NCBI GenBank assembly: GCA_023411715.1
Contig: JAEYOM010000137.1
Location: forward strand, 1 to 19,636
Origin: Bacillota bacterium
GTDB lineage: Bacteria; Bacillota; Clostridia; Acetivibrionales; DTU013
Direction: 5' to 3'
Length of the DNA: 19,636 nucleotides
Every line of letters starts with the position of its first letter. Within the stretch, counting starts at the first letter, position 1. The notes under the pieces were generated by a model. The model did no database searches, was not told where the DNA came from, and worked only from the letters and a program-made list of their open reading frames with translations. The translations under genes were made by a program, and so were the position numbers. Below, one piece after another: positions 7,260 through 14,076 of the stretch.

Positions 7260-8138
7260 TTATTCAGTCTTTTTGTCCGGTATCAGAACTTTTTCCGCTT
7301 CCGGTATAAAAGTAAATGTGTCTTCGCCCCTGGCAACAAACGCGATATATGCTGTTCCGTTCTTCTCCAGCTCCGCTAAACGTCTAGCCTGTTCTTCTGT
7401 GGCGTAGAATGATATCGTAATGGGAACTTCGTTCTCTTCATCTTCGCCCAGCTCCGCATTGACCTTGGCGTTCACGCCTTCTTTTGCCACAATTGCGGCA
7501 ATTTCCATGTATTTGAGTTCGGGATATATAACGACAGAAGGCTCGATCTCTGTCACGTCTTTTATCTCCACTATAGCGGTTGGTTCCGTTACTCCAATCG
7601 ATGCATCTGAGGGTTCGGCATCTGCGCTTTCGGTCGGCTCTGATTCTTCCGTTGTTGCGATGCCGGTGCTGTCAACATTGGCGTTACTGTCATTCATACT
7701 ATCCATCAACGCCATAACCGTCACAACATCACCCGGCTGCAATCTGGCCGCTGCCATGACCGATAGGTTTTTCACCGTTACAGACACAACCATTTTTCCT
7801 TTTGCCGTTGCCAGCGAATATGTGTCTTCATGCACGTTGGTGTCTGTCAGCTTTGAGGCTGTGATGACATCACCCGCCCATATCAACCCGGTGGCATATT
7901 TGCCTACGCTGGTTGACCGTACCGTTGCATCTCCCGGCGCGATGTTGGCGGGCATACGCACGGTTTTCAGCATATCTTTTGTAACCATCGTTCCCGCATC
8001 GATATTTTGATTCGCCGTACAAACCTCGGTCGTTTTGGTCTGCTCACTTTCAACTGCCGGTGCTGCCAAAAAGACAATGACCAGCGATAGCGCGACGCAC
8101 AGTAGACCGATAACCTTTTTGTTCCTTAGAAATTTCAT
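7260..8138 (-). CDS. CpaB/RcpC-like SAF-domain pilus protein
   Basis: 292 residues with AAGGAG 8 nt before ATG 8138. There is one N-terminal membrane helix (about 8-27), then a SAF domain (about 37-99: NQNIDAGTMVTKDMLKTV, GLIWAGDVITASKL), and a second domain (about 114-146 and 187-270) split by an acidic, Ser/Thr/Glu-rich linker (148-186, e.g. TTEESEPTESADAEPSDAS). SAF proteins of the CpaB/RcpC/FlgA group bind envelope polymers and help the pilus cross the envelope. With no outer membrane expected here, it probably sits outside the membrane facing the cell wall. It is the first core gene of the pilus run. A terminator lies between it and the previous small gene. Confidence 0.85.
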   Translation of the reverse strand: MKFLRNKKVIGLLCVALSLVIVFLAAPAVESEQTKTTEVCTANQNIDAGTMVTKDMLKTVRMPANIAPGDATVRSTSVGKYATGLIWAGDVITASKLTDTNVHEDTYSLATAKGKMVVSVTVKNLSVMAAARLQPGDVVTVMALMDSMNDSNANVDSTGIATTEESEPTESADAEPSDASIGVTEPTAIVEIKDVTEIEPSVVIYPELKYMEIAAIVAKEGVNAKVNAELGEDEENEVPITISFYATEEQARRLAELEKNGTAYIAFVARGEDTFTFIPEAEKVLIPDKKTE

Positions 8139-8169
8139 GTTTGATTCTCCTTAACCATTTTATTTGAAT

Positions 8170-8418
8170 TTAAAAAAGCCTCCGCTTTGGCAAAGGCTGT
8201 GTTTCACAGGGGGTAATCATTACCCCCGCTTTCATGTCACCCGATTTCGGACCAGGCGCCGGCGCTGCAGCGCTAATATTGAGTGACATTTGACTATCCT
8301 TATCGTTAATTATTTTTATACGCTTGCAAAGATTTCTGTATTCAGGCGTCCATATATTGACCGTGCAAGCTAAAGTCATAAGATGATTTCGCAACATGCG
8401 ATATTCGTAAGGCGACAT
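8170..8418 (-). CDS. Small hypothetical protein with repeat-encoded C-terminus
   Basis: 82 codons from ATG 8418, with a perfect AAAGGAGGT 5-6 nt upstream, so initiation here is very likely. Residues 1-43 (MSPYEYRMLRNHLMTLACTV and on to NDKDSQ) look like a short helical, soluble protein of no family I know. Residues 44-63, MSLNISAAAPAPGPKSGDMK, are encoded by one of the palindromic repeats (8234-8289). The last 19 residues come from a perfect hairpin and a terminator, so they were probably never selected as protein. The gene therefore seems to have been extended by insertion of the repeat, or its natural stop was lost. The preceding gap holds a second copy of the repeat. Confidence 0.6.
   Translation of the reverse strand: MSPYEYRMLRNHLMTLACTVNIWTPEYRNLCKRIKIINDKDSQMSLNISAAAPAPGPKSGDMKAGVMITPCETQPLPKRRLF
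8171..8198 (-). terminator. Rho-independent terminator upstream of the pilus core
   Basis: On the minus strand AGCCTTTGC CAAA GCGGAGGCT (8198-8177) forms a 9-bp stem with two G-U pairs and a 4-nt loop, followed by TTTTTT. It lies inside the last codons of the 82-codon ORF (its final residues PKRRLF are coded by the stem and T-tract) and only about 20 nt before the Shine-Dalgarno of the CpaB-like gene. Confidence 0.85.
8209..8227. repeat. Perfect 19-bp inverted repeat (GGGGGTAAT-C-ATTACCCCC)
   Basis: Nine-base arms around one central base. It lies between repeat unit A and the terminator at 8171-8198. The start of the same motif (GGGGGNAATG on the minus strand) also follows repeat unit C near 17280-17297, so it may be part of a larger shared element. 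Confidence 0.75.
8234..8289. repeat. Palindromic repeat unit A (56 bp)
   Basis: Begins ATGTCACCC and ends GAGTGACAT, an inverted pair of ends. The centre contains the perfect palindrome GCGCTGCAGCGC next to GGCGCC. On the minus strand it is translated in frame within the 8170-8418 ORF. It has the same length as units C, D and E at the other locus. Confidence 0.8.
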
Positions 8419-8431
8419 ATGATTACCTCCT

Positions 8432-8518
8432 TTATCGTGTCACCCACTTTATAACCACCATGGCACGGATCGGCGCTGGCCGATGTACGGTCGTGGGTGA
8501 CATGTCTATTTCACTCAT
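8432..8518 (-). CDS. Doubtful 28-residue ORF spanning repeat unit B
   Basis: ATG 8518 overlaps the TGA stop of the preceding gene (ATGA), with AAGGA only 4-5 nt upstream, and TAA at 8434-8432 ends it. The product begins MSEIDMSPTTVHRPAPIRA and consists almost entirely of repeat unit B. It may be just an open frame through the repeat. It is kept because the other repeat copies also show MSL/MSP at the same place and because the 4-nt overlap suits coupled translation. Confidence 0.25.
   Translation of the reverse strand: MSEIDMSPTTVHRPAPIRAMVVIKWVTR
8437..8503. repeat. Palindromic repeat unit B (67 bp, divergent)
   Basis: Begins GTGTCACCCAC and ends GTGGGTGACAT, giving inverted ends of 9 bases or more with one mismatch. 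The inside is 11 bp longer than in the other four copies and only partly similar (CGGCGCTGGCCG at the centre). It fills the gap between the Cys-rich gene and the small gene at 8170-8418. Confidence 0.7.
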
Positions 8519-8820
8519 GTTTTCCTTGCCCATTTAAAGCTGAAATTGTTTTCTGCTTTGACACCGTTTACTTTATAGCACCTATGTTTACATCGGCAGC
8601 ACGGGTTCTCCCTTTTTCGATCCCAGTTACAACAATTAAAACCAAACTTACATGCCTTGCTGCTATCCTTTATCTCATGCTTACAGAAACGGCACGGTAT
8701 ATTGTCTCGTAGCCATCCAATAACGTCTAAATCAATAACACACAATTCATGCAGAAGATACAGAAATACCACCAGCACGGCAATACCCATAGGCCACACT
8801 GCATAATCAATCCAATTCAT
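8515..8820 (-). CDS. Small membrane protein with Cys-rich, zinc-ribbon-like tail
   Basis: 101 residues from ATG 8820, with AAAGGAG 8 nt upstream; a GTG at 8829 overlaps that Shine-Dalgarno and is less likely. One membrane helix (about 8-26, VWPMGIAVLVVFLYLLHELC) is followed by a basic, Cys-rich segment: CRFC (43-46), C57, CC (63-64), CCRC (74-77), C81. Pairs spaced CxxC suggest one or two zinc-ribbon-like knuckles, probably cytoplasmic by the positive-inside rule. No family is recognised. It begins 15 nt after the thioester-type adhesin gene ends, so it is co-transcribed with it. A role in adhesin export or regulation is only a guess. Confidence 0.7.
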   Translation of the reverse strand: MNWIDYAVWPMGIAVLVVFLYLLHELCVIDLDVIGWLRDNIPCRFCKHEIKDSSKACKFGFNCCNWDRKRENPCCRCKHRCYKVNGVKAENNFSFKWARKT

Positions 8821-8834
8821 AATAAACACTCCTT

Positions 8835-11800
8835 TTACCGATTGAGCACCGGGAACCGATCATACATGTCGCCCTCGATCTCAACCGTGTCGCTGACCTG
8901 CTGGTACATTTGTCCTGCCGGTGACCATCCATAAAAGGATTGGCCAACGGCTTCGTACATGCCGTCAGGGAACCACACAGGCGTGTAATGCAATCGGCTC
9001 TCCGTGACGGAGTACGCGCTTACCGCATACTGCCAAGAGGTTTCACCGACTTGCCCGAACGCGCCGCTTTTATACTCAAGAGCATCGGCGTATTGGCTCC
9101 AATCGCTGTCTGTCCAGTAACCTGTATCGGGATAGAACGCCCAATACATTTGAGGTCCGACAAGCTTTTCAGGGTGGTCATAATTCGTGGTGAGCCGTGT
9201 CGTCGCAGTCGCGGAAACGCCGAAGCCAGATTCCATCATATCCGGATGATCCTTTATGGCCACTCTCGGATCAGGTGAGATCTCAAATGTCGTGGACAGC
9301 AGCGCTGAATAGCTTTTCTTTACATACAAACCGTTTTCATATCGGTACTCCGTCCATGTATGCGAAGCGCTCTTAGCAAGCGTCGGCAGTGCCGGTACAC
9401 TTTTATTTCTAGCAAGGTGATCGTCTTCCATTCGGGGATCAGCAGGGTCAGGCAGGTTATTTCGCGCCAGCGCGATTGCCCCTGTCTTAACCGCTCCGGC
9501 AGAACCGTCATACTTGATTGTTCCGTCCTCGTTGGTTTGATTGTTGTTTTCATTTTTCTCGGCAATTTTATTAGCCGGATCAATGGTCATGAGTACCGGG
9601 TATGTGCCTGTCGATGTCGGTGTCGTGATCCGAAACACCACGATATTGATACCGTTACCGGGTACGCAGATCGTTTCGGTTTTGGTCGCACTGCCAAGCT
9701 GAAGCTTGACTTCTACAGCCGGAACGCCTTGCGCTGAGAGGTTGCGCACCTGTGCCGCAATCACAATATCCTTTCCTGTGTAATATGATGATACAATCGT
9801 GATGTCATCCCCAAAGGTTAAATCAGACAGCAAAGCATTAACCGTTACCGTTGTTGATTTGGTATTGTTCGTTTCGATCAATTCCGTAACAACGTTTGTG
9901 GAATCCGCAGTGGCCATAATATTTATACTTGTAGCGGTCAGGTTAGATGCTGCCGTAAAAGTGAACGTCTGTACCGCGCTTGTGGCTCCCGTAGATAGAG
10001 CGGGTATCGCAGCTGTCATTGCCGGGTAACCATTGGGCGCGATTGTCAGCGTCGAAGCCGCAGCCGTTGAGTACCCTTGGTTTTTAACGCTGGCCTTAAC
10101 CGTGACTGTTTCTCCTGCATCATATGTGGCTTTATCGGTGGTCAGCGTCGAGACAATTAAATCCGGCAGCGCTTGTATCGTTATGCTTGTGCTACGCTGA
10201 TTGTTTGTCTCAGATATCTCCGCAACAGCGTTTGTGGAATCCGCAGTGGCCACAATCGACATATTGGTGTTGCTGGTATACGATGGCGCTGTGAATGTAA
10301 ACGTAACGCTGGTAGACTGTCCTGCACCCAAAGAACCAATAGATTTTGTTTGTGCAGACAACCCGTTCGGTGCCATTTTCACCACGGAGGCCGCTGCTGT
10401 GGCTTTGCCTGCATTATTTATCGTCGCCGTCACTGTGACCGTTTCTCCCGGATTGTATACGGTTTTGTTCGTGGTCAATGACGATACCGTCAGATCCGGC
10501 AGCGCCAAGACGTTCACAGATGTGCTGCCCTGGTTGTTGGATTCATTCATCTCCTTAATCACATTGTTTGGATCAACCTTGGCCACAATCGGCATATTCG
10601 TGTTGCTGCCATATGTGGGCGCTGTGAACGTATACGTGACGTTGGTGGATTGCCCCGCACCCAAGCTGACTGTTTTTGTTTGTGCAGCTAGACCGTTTGG
10701 CGTAAGCTGAACAACGGCTGAGCTGACCGCGCTGCTTCCGCAGTTTGTGACCGCCACGGTCACTGTCACCGTTTCGCCCGAATTAACCGTAATAGGGCCG
10801 GGTGCACCAGCACCTTTTTGCACCAGCATGATTTGAATGGCTTCTAAGCGCAAGTTTTGTCCGCTCGTTCCGGCAGTTGCACCATTTTTCACCCAGCCTT
10901 GCCAGCCGATATCCTGCACATGCGCCCGATAATAAACATCGTAGTTGGTGGCCATCGTGCCTTTCAGCCGGATTTCTAAGGCTTCTATTTTTAATGACTG
11001 TCCTGTTGTCCCCGACATCCCGCCTTCATTCACCCAAGCCATCCAGCCGATATCCTGCACATGCGTCCGGTATTCAATGCTGTTATCGGCACCAGCGATG
11101 TCAATACACATGGCTTCAACACGGTAGTTTCGTCCGCTCGTTCCGGACACTGCGCCGTTGCTTTTCCAGTCTTGCCAGCCGATACTTTCCACATGCGTCT
11201 GGTATTGTATTGTGGGGACGCTGCTGCTTGCCGCTGAACTTGGCCATACAGACGTGATCGTCAAATCTGGCAGCGCTGGTGTATAAAGTGTTATTGATTT
11301 ATAGTCCACATCCCTGTAATAAGATTCCCCCTTCGTGACCGTGACGAGATCTTGAGGTGTTCCGATAGCTTGATTTATAAATATGTTACTGAGCGTTCTG
11401 TCGTCTTTTCCGGTTGCGGAGATACCATATGATACCCCCGAAGAAGCCGCCGATATTGGTATGCGAAAAGTCAGCACATCACCGTGATTACCGGTATATC
11501 CGATGATTTGAGAACCGGTTGGTAGGGATGAATTGAGATCATATCTTTTGCAGTTTGCCAATGTGACGGTCGTTGATCCTTCATAGTACCCTCCATTGAT
11601 GTTAAGATTCAGCGTGGGTGTACTGAAAGATACCGTCTGATTTAATCCCATTTGGTCTCTCGCTTTAATCAGAAGCTCTATGGCGAACTGCAACACGCCG
11701 TTGTTATATCCCGCCCTCGTTCTGACTTTGCTGCCGATCGTGCCGCCTGCGGCCAGTGCCCGGAGCTGGTCATTGTTGTATTCATGCAGGTCGGTATAAT

Positions 11801-12245
11801 TGTAAAAGTCATCTCTGCCGCCTTCGTAGAATTCGCGTTCAGATAACCAAAACCGTATCGCGTTGGCCGTGGCATACCGCGCTTCGGATGCACTTAGTCC
11901 ATTTGTTTCAAACGGATATCCTTGTTCAAGAATGATCAGAAGCCCTATTTGTGTAGGTATTGAATAAGCACCTAATATATTCGTGTCCGTATAGCTTGAG
12001 CCGCTACCATTGGGTGAAGGTTTTCTGTGTTGGACACAGTACGCCACTTGTTCGGGCGATGACCCCATGAGAAAGTGCTCTGGCGTATCCATGTTGTTCC
12101 ACCCTCCCGAATAATATTGCATCCACATATTCGTATCGCGCGATCCATAACTGATCGTAGCTGCCGAAGCCGATTGTGTCATAAAGGCTGTAATGAGCAT
12201 AGCCAGCGCAATAAACAGTATCAAACTTCTAAATTTCCGTTTCAT
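8835..12245 (-). CDS. Large secreted adhesin-like protein: thioester-type, ChW and CARDB domains
   Basis: 1136 residues with AAAGGAGGT 5 nt before ATG 12245. The signal peptide is about 1-29 (core ILFIALAMLITAFM, cut after SASA). Residues about 30-200 resemble a thioester domain of Gram-positive adhesins: Cys70 in AYCVQ, KPSPNGSGSSYTD, and ATANAIRFW (125-133). The Gln expected in the TQxA(I/L)W motif is Ala127, so the internal Cys-Gln bond is probably lost. Three ChW repeats follow (about 345-475; IGWQDW, IGWMAW, IGWQGW), then about four CARDB-like beta-sandwiches (485-580, 582-690, 693-804, 808-905), and an unrecognised 180-residue C-terminal domain rich in Trp/Tyr (ends MYDRFPVLNR). There is no LPxTG or C-terminal membrane anchor; ChW repeats may hold it to the wall. 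It is probably a surface adhesin, possibly pilus-linked. Confidence 0.85.
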   Translation of the reverse strand: MKRKFRSLILFIALAMLITAFMTQSASAATISYGSRDTNMWMQYYSGGWNNMDTPEHFLMGSSPEQVAYCVQHRKPSPNGSGSSYTDTNILGAYSIPTQIGLLIILEQGYPFETNGLSASEARYATANAIRFWLSEREFYEGGRDDFYNYTDLHEYNNDQLRALAAGGTIGSKVRTRAGYNNGVLQFAIELLIKARDQMGLNQTVSFSTPTLNLNINGGYYEGSTTVTLANCKRYDLNSSLPTGSQIIGYTGNHGDVLTFRIPISAASSGVSYGISATGKDDRTLSNIFINQAIGTPQDLVTVTKGESYYRDVDYKSITLYTPALPDLTITSVWPSSAASSSVPTIQYQTHVESIGWQDWKSNGAVSGTSGRNYRVEAMCIDIAGADNSIEYRTHVQDIGWMAWVNEGGMSGTTGQSLKIEALEIRLKGTMATNYDVYYRAHVQDIGWQGWVKNGATAGTSGQNLRLEAIQIMLVQKGAGAPGPITVNSGETVTVTVAVTNCGSSAVSSAVVQLTPNGLAAQTKTVSLGAGQSTNVTYTFTAPTYGSNTNMPIVAKVDPNNVIKEMNESNNQGSTSVNVLALPDLTVSSLTTNKTVYNPGETVTVTATINNAGKATAAASVVKMAPNGLSAQTKSIGSLGAGQSTSVTFTFTAPSYTSNTNMSIVATADSTNAVAEISETNNQRSTSITIQALPDLIVSTLTTDKATYDAGETVTVKASVKNQGYSTAAASTLTIAPNGYPAMTAAIPALSTGATSAVQTFTFTAASNLTATSINIMATADSTNVVTELIETNNTKSTTVTVNALLSDLTFGDDITIVSSYYTGKDIVIAAQVRNLSAQGVPAVEVKLQLGSATKTETICVPGNGINIVVFRITTPTSTGTYPVLMTIDPANKIAEKNENNNQTNEDGTIKYDGSAGAVKTGAIALARNNLPDPADPRMEDDHLARNKSVPALPTLAKSASHTWTEYRYENGLYVKKSYSALLSTTFEISPDPRVAIKDHPDMMESGFGVSATATTRLTTNYDHPEKLVGPQMYWAFYPDTGYWTDSDWSQYADALEYKSGAFGQVGETSWQYAVSAYSVTESRLHYTPVWFPDGMYEAVGQSFYGWSPAGQMYQQVSDTVEIEGDMYDRFPVLNR

Positions 12246-12266
12246 ACGTACCTCCTTTTTGGTAAC

Positions 12267-12292
12267 AAAAAAGACGCTGGATCACCAACGCC
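12267..12292 (-). terminator. Rho-independent terminator between the two surface-protein genes
   Basis: On the minus strand GGCGTTGG TGAT CCAGCGTC (12292-12273) forms an 8-bp stem with two G-U pairs and a 4-nt loop, followed by TTTTTTG. The Shine-Dalgarno of the large adhesin gene starts within 20 nt, which leaves no room for a promoter between them. Confidence 0.8.
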
Positions 12293-12321
12293 TTTATCGA
12301 TATATTTTTGTTTGTTTATGA

Positions 12322-13692
12322 CTACCTGACTCGGTGTGTACCCATTACGCAAAGATAGATTGTACCGCCAGATGTCTTCACAGCCCCCGCGCCAAGGTAG
12401 ATGACATCGGGATCGGTTAGTGAAGGCGCATGTACGGCTGCCGCTCCACCTTGGTTATATCCGTTTATCAAACCACCCATCGCCACAGATTCCGCATAAC
12501 CCAAGCCTGAGTGGAAGATGTCTTCTGCCTTTGCCATCTTCATCGCGTGCTCTCTTGCCTGTGCGCAAAGTGTCGGATCAAGAGTAACCGGAATATCGGT
12601 CGAATACACGCCGTTGTTTTGGCGTCTATAGTTTACACCGTCACAGACTGCCTGTATATAGTCATCGGGCAAGAATTCGTAACATTCACTGGCGTCTTTG
12701 AATGGCGTAGTCATCGGGCCGGGAGCCGTGCCGCCTTTGGCCACCAGTTTAATCTGTATGGCTTCGAGCCGATATGAATATCCTGCTGTTCCGGCTGACT
12801 GTCCGTTTTTCGCCCAATCCATCCAGCCAAAATCCTGAGCATGAACACGGTAGTAAACGTCATACCTTGTGGCCATATCGCCTTTCAAGCGGATTTCAAT
12901 GGCTTCAAGCCGCAGTGACCGTCCGTTTGTTCCCGTCATATCACCCTCGTTAACCCAATTCTGCCAGCCGATGTTCTGCACATGGGTACGGTATTCGACG
13001 GCGTTGTCCGCTCCATCAATTTCGATGTACATACCTTCCAGCCGAAGTGACTGTCCGCTTGTGCCAGCCGTTTCACCGTTGCTTTTCCAGCCTTGCCAGC
13101 CGATATCCTGCACATGCGTCCGGTATTTAACAGCAATACTTGTATTGCCCTTCGCGTCCTTAAATGGCGTAGTCATCGGGCCGGGAGCTGAACCGCCTTT
13201 AGCCACCAATACAATCTGTATGGCTTCGAGACGATACGAATATCCCGCTGTGCCTGCTGACTGTCCGTTCTTCGCCCAATCCATCCAGCCGAAGTTCTGA
13301 GCATGAACACGGTAGTAGATATCATGTTGATCAGCCATACTACCCTTCAAGCGGATTTCAATGGCTTCAAGTCTTAGCGATTGTCCGCTCGTCCCGGTCA
13401 TGGCTCCTTCGTTGACCCAATTCTGCCAGCCGATGTTCTGCACATGGGTACGGTATTCAACGGCGTTATCCGCTCCATCGATGTCGATGTACATACCTTC
13501 GAGCCGCAACGACTGTCCGCTTGTTCCGGCTGATTCACCGTTTGTTTTCCAGCCTTGCCAGCCCACGTCCTGTACATGTGTCTGGTATTTGATTGTAGGG
13601 ATCGATGCTGCTTGCGATGTTGTGACGCCGAGCATACACATCGAGGTTAGCATTAACGCGAATGCCAGCATTGTTATGATTATTTTTCTCAT
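12322..13692 (-). CDS. Secreted ChW-repeat protein with CAP (SCP-like) domain
   Basis: 456 residues. ATG 13692 is chosen because GGGAG lies 6 nt upstream and the signal peptide begins directly (MRKIIITMLAFALMLTSMCM, cleavage near SQAAS 26-30). Residues 33-333 hold six ChW repeats in two near-identical blocks of three (period 154 residues), marked by VGWQGW, IGWQNW and FGWMDW. Each block ends in APGPMTTPFKDA. Residues about 340-456 form a short CAP domain: NYRRQNNGV, ALCAQAREHA-like helix at 375-388, His394 in FHSGLGYAES and Glu401. CAP proteins are secreted and stable, and some bind lipids or glycans. ChW repeats are thought to attach proteins to clostridial surfaces. The repeats closely resemble those in the next gene, so the two proteins probably share a binding partner. 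Confidence 0.88.
   Translation of the reverse strand: MRKIIITMLAFALMLTSMCMLGVTTSQAASIPTIKYQTHVQDVGWQGWKTNGESAGTSGQSLRLEGMYIDIDGADNAVEYRTHVQNIGWQNWVNEGAMTGTSGQSLRLEAIEIRLKGSMADQHDIYYRVHAQNFGWMDWAKNGQSAGTAGYSYRLEAIQIVLVAKGGSAPGPMTTPFKDAKGNTSIAVKYRTHVQDIGWQGWKSNGETAGTSGQSLRLEGMYIEIDGADNAVEYRTHVQNIGWQNWVNEGDMTGTNGRSLRLEAIEIRLKGDMATRYDVYYRVHAQDFGWMDWAKNGQSAGTAGYSYRLEAIQIKLVAKGGTAPGPMTTPFKDASECYEFLPDDYIQAVCDGVNYRRQNNGVYSTDIPVTLDPTLCAQAREHAMKMAKAEDIFHSGLGYAESVAMGGLINGYNQGGAAAVHAPSLTDPDVIYLGAGAVKTSGGTIYLCVMGTHRVR
12694..13134 (-). repeat. Internal tandem block of three ChW repeats, copy 2
   Basis: It codes for residues about 187-333 of the CAP protein and matches copy 1 (13156-13596) with an offset of 462 bp (154 codons). 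Differences are scattered and mostly conservative (e.g. NGETAGTSG against NGESAGTSG), which indicates an in-frame duplication followed by drift. The same ChW type appears again in the large adhesin gene (about 10800-11220). Confidence 0.85.
13156..13596 (-). repeat. Internal tandem block of three ChW repeats, copy 1
   Basis: It codes for residues about 33-179 of the CAP protein and is the partner of copy 2 at 12694-13134. Near-identity at DNA level (e.g. the stretches around the six IGWQ and FGWM motifs) offers sites for recombination and copy-number change. Confidence 0.85.
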
Positions 13693-13718
13693 TTTACGCT
13701 CCCTTCTTGTTACCAACA

Positions 13719-14042
13719 TTAATAAATTTGATACCAACCGTCGGTGCAACGCCCTTCGGCTTTCGCCTTATCGTACTTAGCCCACAGCCTTTCCTCATAC
13801 GCCTTCTCAAACTTTTTATTTTTGCGGTGCTTCATGATGCCCTGAACAACGAAACTGCCCAGCCCAATCGCCGCCAGCGCAATGACGATGATGTAATACC
13901 AATCACCGATGCTGTGCGCCCAGTCCCAAAAGACGAAATTGCATATCAGTAAAAACAGCGCTGCCGGTAGCAGCCGAAGCTTGAATAGTATCTTGATCAC
14001 AAGCCCACATATCGCTAAGACTAACCCAAGAATTGCGCCCAT
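13719..14042 (-). CDS. Small membrane protein of unknown function
   Basis: 107 residues. ATG 14042 has GGAGGT 7 nt upstream; a longer frame reaching 14126 overlaps the Fic gene and lacks a signal. Three hydrophobic segments (about 3-20, 24-41 and 47-72) are followed by a basic tail (about 75-107: KHRKNKKFEKAYEERLWAKY, then DKAKAEGRCTDGWYQIY). No family is recognised. It follows the Fic gene by 34 nt and precedes the CAP gene by 26 nt with no terminator on either side, so it is probably co-transcribed. It could be an immunity-like, export or anchoring membrane protein, but nothing in the sequence decides this. Confidence 0.7.
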   Translation of the reverse strand: MGAILGLVLAICGLVIKILFKLRLLPAALFLLICNFVFWDWAHSIGDWYYIIVIALAAIGLGSFVVQGIMKHRKNKKFEKAYEERLWAKYDKAKAEGRCTDGWYQIY

Positions 14043-14076
14043 GTCCCATACCTCCGTCTTTTTTATATCAGTTCTC

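Noticed and set aside
7420..8010. 196-codon plus-strand ORF opposite the CpaB-like gene
   Set aside because: Shadow of the real minus-strand gene: no Shine-Dalgarno, Ser/Thr/Val-rich composition mirrors the opposite strand, and the CpaB-like frame has clear domains.
8835..9000. Sortase LPxTG anchor at the adhesin C-terminus
   Set aside because: The end MYDRFPVLNR has no LPxTG-like motif, hydrophobic helix or basic tail.
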